A stretch of 64,000 bases of DNA from CAYYFX01 sp964571855 (GTDB taxonomy: Bacteria > ARS69): positions 682,001 to 746,000 of the forward strand of contig CAZNDO010000001.1 in NCBI GenBank assembly GCA_964571855.1. Reading direction: 5' to 3'. Positions 16,905 through 25,854 of this stretch are shown here, piece after piece. The notes below the pieces were generated by a model. That model searched no databases, was not told the origin of the DNA, and worked only from the letters and a program-made list of their open reading frames with translations. Both the position numbers and the translations under genes were made by a program. How positions within the stretch are numbered: the stretch's first letter is position 1; each line of letters opens with the position of its first letter.

Positions 16905-18776
16905 CTAGGGAAGGTAACCGAGCGCCTGCAATTGCTCACGAATGGCCGGGTCCACGTTCGCCCCGAGGTCGGACGAGCCCACGCCGTCCGAACCGACCAG
17001 CCGGCGCCACTCGGAGATCGCCGCGAACAGGGTGTCCACCTCGGCCGGCACGGCGTCCGAGACGTCCAGGAGCTCCTGCGGATCGAACGCGAGGTCGAAG
17101 AGCCGCAGCGCGGCGGAGGAGTCCGCGGCCGGCTCCAGGACCAGCTTCCAGCGCGGGGTGCGGAGGTACTTCTGCTCGGGCCCGTACAGCACGGCCTCGC
17201 CGTAGGTGGAAGGGACGGATGCGTCGCCCAGGAGGTCGTGGCCGCGGGTCGCGGGCGGTTCGTCGCACTCGACCCCGGCCAGCGCGAGCGCCGTGGGCGC
17301 CACGTCCACGAGCCGCGCGAGCCCGCCGTCCAGGCGGCCGGGCGCGCCGCCCGCCGGACGCACGAGCAGCGGCACGCGGATGACCTCGTCGAACATCGCG
17401 TGTCCGTGGCCGTAGCCTTCGTGCTCCCAGAACTCCTCGCCGTGATCCGCGGTGAACATGATCGCGGTGCGCTCCAGCGCGCCGTCGGCGTCGAGGCCGC
17501 GCAGCAGGCGGCCGATCGCGCGGTCCGTGTACGCCACCTCGCCCACGTACAGCGCGTGGATCTCCGCGCGCCCCTCGGCGCCGCCGGGGAACTCGCCCGC
17601 GCGGATCTCCTCCACGGTCAAGGACGACCCCACGAGCCGCGGCGGGCGTCCGCGCGCCAGGCGATCGAACGGGACGGGCGGCCAGTTCGGCAGGTGCGGG
17701 TCGAAGTAGTGGACCCAGAGGAAGAAGCGGCCCTCGCCGGCGCGCAGCCAGGCCAGGGATCGCCGCGTGAGACGCGCGGCGTCGTCCGGCTTCACGAGCC
17801 GGAGCGAAGCCTTGGACAGCGCGAGCGCGAGGTTCGTGCCGCGCACCGGGTCCAGCAGCTCGGGACGCTCCGCCACGTCGAACACGTCGAAGCCGCGGGC
17901 CAGCGATCCCGTGGCGAGCCAGGGATTGGAAACGAACGCGGCGGTGCGCAACCCGGAGTCCTTCGCGCACTCCGCGAGCGACGTGACCGCGTCCGACAAC
18001 CCGGAGAGTTCCTCGAGCACGCGGTGCTCGCCGGGGTACGCGCCGGTGAGCATCGACGCGAGCGACGGCAGCGTCCACGGGGAGGGCGTGACGCACAGGG
18101 AACGCTGCGTGCCGGTGCGCGCGAGACGGTCGATCCACGGCGTGCGCGCGTCCGGGTCCCCGCCGGCGCCGATGCGATCCGCGCGCAGCGTGTCCACGGA
18201 CAGCAGGAGGAGGTTCGGGCCCTCGCCCGCGCCGCGTCCGCCGTCCGGCCCCTGCCAGGCCGCGGCCGCGCGGATCGCGGCGGGCACGAGGAGGAGCGCC
18301 ACCAGCGGGGACCAGCGCGCGAGGCGCGCCAGCAGGCGCGGGCCGCGTCCCCCCAGGGCGAAGCGCACGGTCTCGCCCGCCACGACCACCAGCAGCACGA
18401 GCGCCACGGCGCCGCCGAAGGCCGGTCCGATGTCCTGCGCGCCCCACGGGATCCGCTTGTGGAGGTCCCGGGCGAGGGCGAGGGTGGCCGGGGCCGTGGC
18501 CAGGAAGGCCGTGATAAGCCCGATGGCGCGGCCGGCCGAGCGAGGCCGGGCCGTCAGCGCGAGCAAGAGGGCGAGGGGTGCGGCCCCGAGCAGGCCGACC
18601 GCCGCCCCGAAGGAGGCCGCGTCCGGCACCAGCCCGAACAGGTTCCGCGAGGTGTGCCCGCGCAGCGCCGTCGCCAGGGCGTCCCCCGCGCCGGCCAGAC
18701 CCCCGAGGAGGGTGGCCGCGGCGAGGAGGGCGAGGAGCGTGGTCAACCGGGATGGCCGGGGCGAAGGCTGCACGCG
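16905..18776 (-). CDS. Membrane-anchored sulfatase-fold (alkaline phosphatase superfamily) enzyme
   Basis: GTG 18776 with CGGAG upstream is the preferred start; earlier TTG/GTG codons lack ribosome sites. About five hydrophobic segments (residues ~10-175) precede an extracytoplasmic catalytic domain beginning NLLLLSVDTLRADRIGAGGD (metal Asp). The nucleophile region reads SPWTLPSLASMLTG: the formylglycine Cys/Ser of true sulfatases is a Thr and the following Arg is Leu. MFTADHGEEFWEHEGYGHGH holds the second metal set. A Thr nucleophile is typical of LtaS-type phosphoglycerol or phosphoethanolamine transferases, so activity on phospho-head-groups is as likely as sulfate hydrolysis. Confidence 0.8.
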   Translation of the reverse strand, partial: RVQPSPRPSRLTTLLALLAAATLLGGLAGAGDALATALRGHTSRNLFGLVPDAASFGAAVGLLGAAPLALLLALTARPRSAGRAIGLITAFLATAPATLALARDLHKRIPWGAQDIGPAFGGAVALVLLVVVAGETVRFALGGRGPRLLARLARWSPLVALLLVPAAIRAAAAWQGPDGGRGAGEGPNLLLLSVDTLRADRIGAGGDPDARTPWIDRLARTGTQRSLCVTPSPWTLPSLASMLTGAYPGEHRVLEELSGLSDAVTSLAECAKDSGLRTAAFVSNPWLATGSLARGFDVFDVAERPELLDPVRGTNLALALSKASLRLVKPDDAARLTRRSLAWLRAGEGRFFLWVHYFDPHLPNWPPVPFDRLARGRPPRLVGSSLTVEEIRAGEFPGGAEGRAEIHALYVGEVAYTDRAIGRLLRGLDADGALERTAIMFTADHGEEFWEHEGYGHGHAMFDEVIRVPLLVRPAGGAPGRLDGGLARLVDVAPTALALAGVECDEPPATRGHDLLGDASVPSTYGEAVLYGPEQKYLRTPRWKLVLEPAADSSAALRLFDLAFDPQELLDVSDAVPAEVDTLFAAISEWRRLVGSDGVGSSDLGANVDPAIREQLQALGYLP

Positions 18777-18864
18777 CGCTCCGGGGAGGGGGCGTTTCCT
18801 CACCGGAGGGTAAGGAAAGGTCCGCGGAAGCGTCAACGCGGCGCGCCTCGGCAAGCCCGGACGT

Positions 18865-18873
18865 TGCTAGACT
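18865..18873 (+). promoter_or_regulatory. Extended -10 element 7 bp upstream of a GTG start (probable leaderless transcript)
   Basis: TTGC-TAGACT ends at 18873 and the GTG start is at 18881, which would be at or next to +1. There is no Shine-Dalgarno between them. It lies within the divergent 5-prime region of the sulfatase-fold gene. Confidence 0.5.
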
Positions 18874-18880
18874 CTACGTC

Positions 18881-21800
18881 GTGCGCACCTCCCCCCTCTT
18901 CCGGACCTTGCCGCTCGCGGCGCTCACGGCCGCGACCGCCCTGGCGGCGCCGGCGGCGCCGGAATTGCACGAGCCGCGACTCCTCGTGGAGGCGCCGTCG
19001 GAGGTCGTCGTCGGCGAGCCCACGAGCTACTCCGTGCTGCTGCAGGAGGAGTGGGGGCGCGAAGGCCCGTGGCTTCCCACCGCGGGGATCGAGCGCGCCA
19101 TGCGTCTCGAGGTGCTCGCGAGCGACCCGGCGGCGGAACTGGAGCCGCGGGTCCTGCTGGAGCGGACGGATCGCGGGCGCCGCCGGATCCCGGTGGTGTT
19201 CCGGACGCCCGGGCTGCAGCGGATCGAGGTCGTCGGCGACGCCGGGATCTCCGGACGCAGCAACCCGGTCCGCGTGCTCCCGGCGTCGCCCGGAATGCGC
19301 GTGTACTGGGGCGACCTGCACGGCCACCTGCACACGCCGGGCGCGGGACACACCGGCCCGATGGACCCGGCCGAGTACGCGCGGATCCTGGCGGAAGGCC
19401 TGGCGTTCGCGCGCGATGCGTCGCGGCTGGACTTCGCCGCGTTCACCGAGCACATCCAGACCGCGGGCGGCCTTGCCGTGGCCGACACCGCCGGCCGTTC
19501 GCCGTGGAGCGTCACGCTGGAGGCGGTGGAGGCCGCGCACGAGCCCGGACGCTTCGTCACGTTCCCGGGCTTCGAGTGGCAGGGCGAGCAGGGCGACCAC
19601 TGCGTGATCTACCCCGGGCCGGGGCCGCTGGAGGCGCCCGCGGGCTGGGATGCGCTGGTCGCGTCGGTGCGCGCGCGCGGCGCGCTGCTCACCGCGCACG
19701 CGGTCTTCCTGCCCGACACGTTCGAGGACGCGCCGGACGCGCTGGCCGCGATCGAGGTCACGCGCGACACGAAGAGCACCGAGTGGCTGGGCCGCAACGC
19801 GATGGCCAACGGCGTGGTCCGGCCGTTCCTGGGATGCAGCGACACGCACGGCGGCGCGCTCGGCGCCACGTCGCTCACCGGGGTGCGGGCCGCGGCGCTG
19901 GACCGCGCTTCCATCCTGGAGGCGATCCGCGCCGGCCGCTGCTGGGCCACGAACGGCGAGCGCATCGTCCTGGACGTACGGGTGGACGCGACCGGACCGC
20001 TTCCGCGCATCGACGTGCGCGGCGTCGGCACCGCGCCGGTGGACCGCATCGAGATCCTGCGCAACGGGGAGATCGTGGCCGACGCGCGCGGCTTCGACAC
20101 CGGCGACGCCTTCGCCTTCGCGTGGGAGGACGACGACCTGCTGCACGCCGACTGCATCGCGGGCGCGGTGTCGTACCACGCGCGTGTCGTGCAGACGTCG
20201 ACGAACCGCTACGACCCGACCGAGCGCGACCTGGCCGTGTCGAGTCCCGTGGCGGTGACCATCACGCCGCGCCACGTGGACGCGGCCCACGGGCGTCGCG
20301 GCGGCGCGCGGACGGCCGCGCCGGGAGCGGCCCTGGAGCTCGTGCGCGCCGCGTGGGAGACGCTGCGCGCGGCGGACGGCCGCCCGCTGGCCGCCGCCCC
20401 GCGTCCGGGCGCGGAGCTGCCCGCGTGGAGCGCGGCCGAACTGGCGGCGCTGCGCACGGCCGTGCGGTCGTTCGAGCGGCTCGCGCAGCGCGACACCACG
20501 CTCGTGCCGCTCGCGCGGGCGCTCGCCGCGCTGCCCGAGGTGGCGGAGGCCGTGTCCGCGGTGGCGCGCACGGGCGCGGCGGTGGAGGAGGCGCGCGCCA
20601 CGACCGGGGCCGTTCCCGCGCGCGTCGCCGCGCTGCGCGCCGACGTGGAGCGGATGCACGTGGCGGTGCAGACCGCCGAGGCCCGGCTGCGCGACGCGGG
20701 CGGCGAGCGCGCGGCCGTGGCGCGGGCGTGGTTCGCGCCGCGCGTGCTGGAGGATCGCCGCCTGCGGGTGGACGACGCGCTCACCGCGTACGCCACGCTG
20801 CCGGAGCGTTCGCGGCCGGCCGTGCGCACGGTGGGCGCACCGGTGACCGCGGTGACCGTGCCGGTGGATCCGCGGATCGCCGCGGAGGTGCGCGCCGTGG
20901 AAGCGCGCGAGTCCGAGCTGCAGGCGCTGCACGAGAAGGCCTGGGGATACACCGCGCCGTCGGCGCCGCTGGGCGCGGGCGAGCCGGCCATGCGCGTGCG
21001 CGTCGTGGCGGAGGGACGCCCGGAGATCGCGCGCCTGGTGGGCGGCGGCATCGATGCGGGGAGCCCCGTTCCGTTCACCGCCGCTCGCGACGGCTGGGTG
21101 GCGCTGCTCGACCGGCGTCAGGTACCCGTGGCGGGCGAGGCCCCGCTGGAGATCCGCCTGGACCGCTCCACCGTGGTGTCGAGCGTGTTCCTGGAGAGCC
21201 CGCGCGGCGCGCCGCTGCGCGAGTGGGGACGCGTGTCGCGCCTCGAGGTGCGCAACGGCGGCGACGCCACACGGATCGTGGTGCACGTGGAAGGCGGGGA
21301 CGTGCACGTGGAGATCGCATCCGGCGCGCGCGTGGTGTGGACCGGCGAGCTGCGGGAGGGACCGTACCCGCTCGCGCTTCCCACCGCGGCGCTCGGGGAC
21401 CCGGACAGCGTGCGCGTCCGCTGGGGCTTCGCGGGATGGCGGCGCGTGGCCGGCGTGGAGGTGCCCGGCCACGACGTGGCGCGTGCCCTCGGGTTCGGCG
21501 CGCTCGCGGACGGCCGCGCCGCGCTCGCGCTGGCCGACGGCATCGTGCTCGTGGACCCGCGCAGCGGGAAGCTCGCGCGGCGGCTGTACCCCGAGGGCGT
21601 CCGCCTCGATCCGGGACGCACGTTCTGCGCGGCGCCGTGCGCGGACGGTACCGTGCTGCGCGGCGCATCCGCGGACGGGTCGTGGGCATGGCTGCTCGCG
21701 CGGGACGGGGAGTGGCGCGCCATGCCGCCGGGCCCCGATCTCGGCTCGGTCGTGGCGGACGGGAGCGGGGGCCTCGCGTGGCTCGTCGGCAACGAACTGC

Positions 21801-22273
21801 ACCGGCGGGACGCGGCCGGCGTGGAGGCGCCGCCGCGCCGCCTGGACGCGACGGGCCGGCTTCTCGCGATCGATGCGGGCGGGCGCGCGCTGGTCCGGCT
21901 CACCGGCGGCGAGACGGTGCGCGCCGACCCCGCGGACGGGCGCATCGTGGAGCGCCTGCCGGCCTCGGTGTTCGGCGTGGATGCCGCGGGAGCCGCGCTT
22001 GTGCTGGACGGGCTGGATCGGCGTCATGCCGAGCTGGCGACCGGCGCGTGGGTCTCGCGCTGGCCGGGCGACGGGTCGCGCAGTGCGCGCTACCCGTGGG
22101 CGATGAAGGCGTCCCCGACGATGGATCCCCCCCTCGCGTGCGCGCCCGCGCCCGACGGTTCGTTGCTCGTGCTGGGCGGCGCGATCGGCTGGCGGCGCGG
22201 CCCGGAGAACGACTGGTGGGGGGCGCAGGTGGAGCTCTGGGAACCCGCCTGGGTCGGCGAGGCGCGCCCCTAG
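18881..22273 (+). CDS. Large secreted PHP-like/DUF3604 metallohydrolase
   Basis: GTG 18881 opens a signal peptide (RTSPLFRTLPLAALTAATALA). After a beta-sandwich region comes a PHP-type domain: VYWGDLHGHLHTPG (two metal His), FAAFTEHIQTAGG, FPGFEWQGEQGDHCVI, LLTAHAVFLPD, GCSDTHGGALGATSLTG and CWATNGERIVLDV. These match DUF3604, a family of periplasmic or secreted metal-dependent hydrolases. The C-terminal ~600 residues contain an Ala/Arg-rich helical stretch (residues ~480-690), then beta-rich repeats resembling a propeller (LADGIVLVDPRSGKLARRLY; LLVLGGAIGWRRG). At 1130 residues it is much longer than usual. Substrate unknown. Confidence 0.8.
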   Translation: MRTSPLFRTLPLAALTAATALAAPAAPELHEPRLLVEAPSEVVVGEPTSYSVLLQEEWGREGPWLPTAGIERAMRLEVLASDPAAELEPRVLLERTDRGRRRIPVVFRTPGLQRIEVVGDAGISGRSNPVRVLPASPGMRVYWGDLHGHLHTPGAGHTGPMDPAEYARILAEGLAFARDASRLDFAAFTEHIQTAGGLAVADTAGRSPWSVTLEAVEAAHEPGRFVTFPGFEWQGEQGDHCVIYPGPGPLEAPAGWDALVASVRARGALLTAHAVFLPDTFEDAPDALAAIEVTRDTKSTEWLGRNAMANGVVRPFLGCSDTHGGALGATSLTGVRAAALDRASILEAIRAGRCWATNGERIVLDVRVDATGPLPRIDVRGVGTAPVDRIEILRNGEIVADARGFDTGDAFAFAWEDDDLLHADCIAGAVSYHARVVQTSTNRYDPTERDLAVSSPVAVTITPRHVDAAHGRRGGARTAAPGAALELVRAAWETLRAADGRPLAAAPRPGAELPAWSAAELAALRTAVRSFERLAQRDTTLVPLARALAALPEVAEAVSAVARTGAAVEEARATTGAVPARVAALRADVERMHVAVQTAEARLRDAGGERAAVARAWFAPRVLEDRRLRVDDALTAYATLPERSRPAVRTVGAPVTAVTVPVDPRIAAEVRAVEARESELQALHEKAWGYTAPSAPLGAGEPAMRVRVVAEGRPEIARLVGGGIDAGSPVPFTAARDGWVALLDRRQVPVAGEAPLEIRLDRSTVVSSVFLESPRGAPLREWGRVSRLEVRNGGDATRIVVHVEGGDVHVEIASGARVVWTGELREGPYPLALPTAALGDPDSVRVRWGFAGWRRVAGVEVPGHDVARALGFGALADGRAALALADGIVLVDPRSGKLARRLYPEGVRLDPGRTFCAAPCADGTVLRGASADGSWAWLLARDGEWRAMPPGPDLGSVVADGSGGLAWLVGNELHRRDAAGVEAPPRRLDATGRLLAIDAGGRALVRLTGGETVRADPADGRIVERLPASVFGVDAAGAALVLDGLDRRHAELATGAWVSRWPGDGSRSARYPWAMKASPTMDPPLACAPAPDGSLLVLGGAIGWRRGPENDWWGAQVELWEPAWVGEARP

Positions 22274-22458
22274 CCCGGTGGCCGGCGTCCCGAGCCGGCG
22301 TCCTCTTTCGAGGACAGGACCTGCACGCCGGGGAACACGAACCGTCGTCGATCGGACTCACCCCGGCGGGCCGGCGCCCGGCCGCGCGGCCCCCGCGCCC
22401 TCGCGCAACCCGCTCTCCCCCAAGGTGTTCCACCCATCTGCCGCCGGCCGGCGCCCGC

Positions 22459-22473
22459 TGGCACGGCCTCTGC
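22459..22473 (+). promoter_or_regulatory. Candidate sigma54 (-24/-12) promoter
   Basis: TGGCACG-GCCT-CTGCT has the GG and GC dinucleotides exactly 10 bp apart, one mismatch from the TGGCACG-N4-TTGC consensus. It lies 53 bp before the lipoprotein ATG. The same bases overlap a TGC-TAGATC extended -10, so either polymerase form could be used. Confidence 0.4.
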
Positions 22474-22526
22474 TAGATCTCCGAGCGCTGGCTCGTCCGG
22501 CGGGAATCGGACGGAGGTAGATCGCG

Positions 22527-23396
22527 ATGTTCAGATCCTATCCCTCGGGCCCCTTCGCCCTCGCGATTGCAGTCCTGGTGGGCCTGGCGCTCGCCGGTTG
22601 CGACGACGACGTGGTGTACGTCGAGGATGGGCCGCCGGCGGTTCCTGCCGGCGTGACCACGGTGACGGGAGACGGCTGGGTGGAGATCCTGTGGTACCCC
22701 GTGCGCGAGGACGACGTGGTCGGATACGGCGTGTACCGCAGCCGCACGTTGACGGGCGCGTACGACCGCATCGCCACCGTGCACGGCGTGGAGAACACCT
22801 CCTACGTGGACAACGACGTCACGAACGGCTCCACGTACTACTACGCCGTCGACGCGTTCGATCGGCGCGGCCACGAGAGCGAGCTCTCGTACGAGGACGC
22901 GTTCGACACGCCGCGGCCCGCGGGCGCGGGCATCACGCTGTGGGCGTACCAGGAGGATCCCGCGCGATCCGGTCTGGACTGGTCGGACTGGGACCGGCCG
23001 CAGTTCGTGGGCTGGTGGAGCGCGGCGGACACGGACCTGTTCATCCAGCGCCTCGACGGCGTGCTGTACGCGAAGGGCACGCTGATCGGCGGGTACTGGA
23101 ACGACCTGCAGGATCTCGGGTGGACCGCGTCCATGGACGACGTGTCGTGGGCGCCGGCGGACGGGTGGTCCGTCTCGCCGAACGGCGTGGAGCTGATCCG
23201 CGGCCACACGTACGTGGTTTGGACGCACGACTCCTTCTACGCGAAGTTCCGCGTGGTGGACATCGTGTCGAGCTCGGGGGTCCCGGTCGCGGTGGTCGTG
23301 GACTGGGCGTACCAGATCGATCCGGACAACCCGGAGCTGAAGGCGCGGCGCGCGCCGGAGGAGGCGCAGGTCACGGACGCGGGGCGCGTCTCGTAG
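22527..23396 (+). CDS. Fibronectin type III lipoprotein
   Basis: MFRSYPSGPFALAIAVLVGL followed by ALAGCDDD is a lipoprotein signal with Cys at about residue 24; Asp at +2 and +3 could affect sorting. Residues ~35-120 form an FN3 domain (VEILWYPVREDDVVGYGVYR; TSYVDNDVTNGSTYYYAVDA). The rest is a beta-rich domain with many Trp residues (DWSDWDRPQFVGWWSAADTD) I do not recognise. CGGAGGT precedes the ATG. It probably lies on the cell surface and binds or displays something; the substrate is unknown. Confidence 0.8.
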   Translation: MFRSYPSGPFALAIAVLVGLALAGCDDDVVYVEDGPPAVPAGVTTVTGDGWVEILWYPVREDDVVGYGVYRSRTLTGAYDRIATVHGVENTSYVDNDVTNGSTYYYAVDAFDRRGHESELSYEDAFDTPRPAGAGITLWAYQEDPARSGLDWSDWDRPQFVGWWSAADTDLFIQRLDGVLYAKGTLIGGYWNDLQDLGWTASMDDVSWAPADGWSVSPNGVELIRGHTYVVWTHDSFYAKFRVVDIVSSSGVPVAVVVDWAYQIDPDNPELKARRAPEEAQVTDAGRVS

Positions 23397-23740
23397 GTGG
23401 TGGACCGGACGGGACGGCGCAGCGGTCGCCTCGGCGGCCGGGAAGTCGGTCCGGTGGGCCGGGGGAAGGCCGGAGCGGAAAGGCGACGGCCGCCCCCGGA
23501 ACGAATCAGGCGAGCGGCGGAAATCGGGGAACCAAACCGCGGCTCGAGGCGTTGAGAGGGTGGCAAGCGACATCGAATGGGGCGTGTCGCCCCACCTTCT
23601 CGAGGGAGTGGGCAACGTCAGCCCGCCGGCGCCAGCCCGGCGGTCAGGTGCGACGGAATCGACCCGGGGAACAGGGGCCCTGGGAAGAGGAAGGGCACCG
23701 GCTCCCTCAACGGGAGGGAGAGAGCCTAGCTCTCTCCCTC
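23397..23740. other. Gene-free, hairpin-rich stretch (possible structured RNA or long 3-prime UTR)
   Basis: No gene is seen between the FN3 lipoprotein and the PorV promoter. The stretch has TGGGGCG-TGT-CGCCCCA inside a longer GAGAGGGTGG/CCACCTTCTC pairing, then CCGCCGG-N7-CCGGCGG, then the terminator-like hairpin at 23715-23739. I could not match it to a riboswitch, RNase P, tmRNA or SRP RNA consensus. Confidence 0.4.
23715..23739 (+). terminator. Terminator-like hairpin
   Basis: A perfect 11-bp stem AGGGAGAGAGC / GCTCTCTCCCT with a CTA loop is followed by CTTCGTGTTTC. It sits between the FN3 lipoprotein and the PorV promoter and would insulate the two. Confidence 0.65.
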
Positions 23741-23814
23741 TTCGTGTTTCGGGCGAGGCCGCTAACTCGCCCGCCCGCAACGGGATGGGCGGGGACGCCT
23801 CGCCCCCGCGCGGA

Positions 23815-23844
23815 TTGACACCCGGAAGAGCCGCTCCCTATACT
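23815..23844 (+). promoter_or_regulatory. Strong sigma70 promoter for porV
   Basis: TTGACA (23815-23820), 18-bp spacer, TATACT (23839-23844). Expected start near 23851, giving a leader of about 43 nt that holds a GAGGA ribosome site. Confidence 0.85.
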
Positions 23845-23893
23845 GAGTTCCCCCTTCGCTCCAGAATCCTCCCCTGAGCCATCGAGGATCCCA

Positions 23894-24865
23894 ATGCGTG
23901 CGTCGTCCTTCGTGCGGGCCCGGGGTGCCGCTCTGGCCGCTCTGGCCGCAGTGTTCGCGTTCGCGGCCTCGGCCCACGCGGTGGAGCCCGGCGAGACCGG
24001 CCTGGCGTTCCTGAAGATCGGCGTCGGCGCGCGCGCGGCCGGCATGGGCGAGGCGTACGTCGCGGTGGGCCAGGACGCGTCGGCCACCTACTGGAACCCG
24101 GCCGGCATCGCGAACGCGCTGGGCACGGAGGTGCACGCCACCCACAACGAGTGGATCTCGGACGTGCGGTACGAGTACCTCGCCGCGGTGCGCGGCCTGC
24201 GAGGGCACGCCATCGGCGTGCACGCGGCCGTCCTGCACATGGGAGAGCTGGAGGGCCGGGATCTCGACGGGAACTTCACGCAGTCCTTCCGCGCGTACGA
24301 CTTCTCCGCCGGCGTCACGTACGCGCGGCGCATGTCACGCGCGCTGGAGCTCGGCGTCACCGGGAAGGTGCTGTACGAGAAGATCGAGGACTACTCCGCC
24401 ACCGGGTTCGCGGGGGACATGGGACTGCGGTACCGCACGCCGGTGCGCGGTCTCACCGCGGCGGCCACGCTCACGAACGTGGGCCCCGCGATGAGCTTCG
24501 TGGAGGACGACTTCTCGCTCCCCGCCGCCGGGCGCGTGGGCGCGGCGTACCGCACGCGCGCGCTGCTGCAGGGGCTGATCGTGGCGGCGGACCTGCGCTT
24601 CCCGAACGACTCCGATCCGCGCGGGCACGTGGGCGTGGAGATCGCGCCGCACGAGCTGTTCGCGCTGCGCGGCGGCGCGAAGCTCGGGTACGACGAGGAA
24701 CTCGGCGGCGTGGGCTTCGGCGTGCACTGGCAGACGTACACGTTCGACTACGCGTTCGTGCCGTTCTCGTCGGAGTCCGAGCTGGGGGACACGCACCGCA
24801 TCTCGGTGACGTGGGAGCCGCGCAACGCCGCCAAGGACGGCAACGGGAACGGCGACACGAACTAG
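23894..24865 (+). CDS. PorV/PorQ-family outer-membrane beta-barrel protein
   Basis: A signal peptide (ALAALAAVFAFAASAHA) is followed by the family opening TGLAFLKIGVGARAAGMGEA and VGQDASATYWNPAGIANALG, then alternating amphipathic strands. PorV is the lipocalin-like shuttle of the type IX secretion system that delivers C-terminal-domain cargo for attachment; relatives also act as FadL-like barrels. At 323 residues it is typical. Its presence fits the sorting-type C-terminus of the dehydrogenase at 57845-59401. It has its own strong promoter and ends convergently with the LpxH-like gene (stops overlap). Confidence 0.85.
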   Translation: MRASSFVRARGAALAALAAVFAFAASAHAVEPGETGLAFLKIGVGARAAGMGEAYVAVGQDASATYWNPAGIANALGTEVHATHNEWISDVRYEYLAAVRGLRGHAIGVHAAVLHMGELEGRDLDGNFTQSFRAYDFSAGVTYARRMSRALELGVTGKVLYEKIEDYSATGFAGDMGLRYRTPVRGLTAAATLTNVGPAMSFVEDDFSLPAAGRVGAAYRTRALLQGLIVAADLRFPNDSDPRGHVGVEIAPHELFALRGGAKLGYDEELGGVGFGVHWQTYTFDYAFVPFSSESELGDTHRISVTWEPRNAAKDGNGNGDTN

Positions 24866-25677
24866 CCGGGCGGGGGCGCCTCGTCCCCGTGGCCGCCGAG
24901 GATCGTGCGCGCCGGGTCGGGATCGTCCACGCCGCGTCCGGACGACCAGTCCTCCCACGCGAACTCCCCGCCGGAAAGCCGCAGGGCGGAGAAGATGGAC
25001 ATCCAGTCGCCCAGGATGAACAGGCGGCCGCCGCCCGGCCGCGTCTCCGTGTGGCGCGCGTGCAGGTGCCCCATGAGGAACGCGTCGTGGCCGCGCGCGA
25101 GCGTGTCGTCCACGAACGCGGCGAGCGCCGGCTCCACGGAGAAGCGCCGCGCGGTGAGGTGCGTGCGGCTGAACCTCGACAGGCGGTAGCCGAACGCGTA
25201 CGCGAGGTCCGGGTGCACCAGGCGCAGCACGCGGATCATCCAGGGATTGCGGAGCACCGTCTTCAGGACGAGGTAGCCGCTGTCCCCGGTGGAGGCGAGG
25301 CCGTCCCCGTGGGCGAGGAAGAGGCGCCGGCCCTGGTGCACGGCGGAGAACGGCTCGCGCCGGACCTCCATTCCGGCGAAGGTCTCGAACGTCCGTCCGG
25401 CCCACCAGTCGTGGTTCCCGCCCAGGAACGTGACCGGGACGCCGGCGTCCACCACGCGGCGGATCTCCCCGAGAATCCCGGCGTGGCGGTGGGGCATCAC
25501 ATGGGCGTATTCGAACCAGAAGTCGAAGAGGTCGCCGAGGACGTAGAGGCGCTCGGCGCCCCGCGCGGCCACGGACCGCAGGAACGGGACGAGGCGGGCG
25601 AGGCGCGGGGCGTCGTCCTCGGGGTTCCCGGACGAGCCCAGGTGCGCGTCCGAGATGAAGTAGACGGGCCGGTCCAC
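24862..25677 (-). CDS. LpxH-like calcineurin-type phosphoesterase (UDP-2,3-diacylglucosamine hydrolase family)
   Basis: GTG 25677 with GAGGAGGCGAGG upstream starts VYFISDAHLGSSG. The dimetal motifs are all present: DAH, VLGDLFDFW, GGNHDWWAG, FLAHGD and MGHLHAR. LpxH removes UMP from UDP-2,3-diacylglucosamine to give lipid X in lipid A synthesis, so a lipid A outer membrane is suggested. The 271-residue length and the FDFWFEYAHVMPHRHAGI segment match the subfamily found in Bacteroidota-related phyla. The C-terminal ~30 residues are disordered. Confidence 0.82.
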   Translation of the reverse strand: MDRPVYFISDAHLGSSGNPEDDAPRLARLVPFLRSVAARGAERLYVLGDLFDFWFEYAHVMPHRHAGILGEIRRVVDAGVPVTFLGGNHDWWAGRTFETFAGMEVRREPFSAVHQGRRLFLAHGDGLASTGDSGYLVLKTVLRNPWMIRVLRLVHPDLAYAFGYRLSRFSRTHLTARRFSVEPALAAFVDDTLARGHDAFLMGHLHARHTETRPGGGRLFILGDWMSIFSALRLSGGEFAWEDWSSGRGVDDPDPARTILGGHGDEAPPPG

Positions 25678-25854
25678 CCCTCGCCTCCTCGCGTCGGCCC
25701 CGGAGCCTAGCAACGTCGGCCCGGGACGGAAAGGACGCGGGCGCGCGAGGCAACTTTTCCGCCCGGAAGGGGTAATTCGGGTCAGCGAGCGACGGGGCGG
25801 CAAGCCCCGGGAAGGACACGCAAGGAGGCCGCTCCCGGCCTCGGGAGGGAAGGA

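Noticed and set aside
18833..22027. A 1064-codon open frame on the minus strand
   Set aside because: It is antisense to the DUF3604 gene; codon bias supports the plus strand.
23397..23740. c-di-GMP, cobalamin, c-di-AMP riboswitch or SRP RNA
   Set aside because: Isolated matches such as GGTCAGG or GGGGAACC occur, but the conserved cores are not in order, and the PorV promoter lies downstream of the structure, so it is not that gene's leader.
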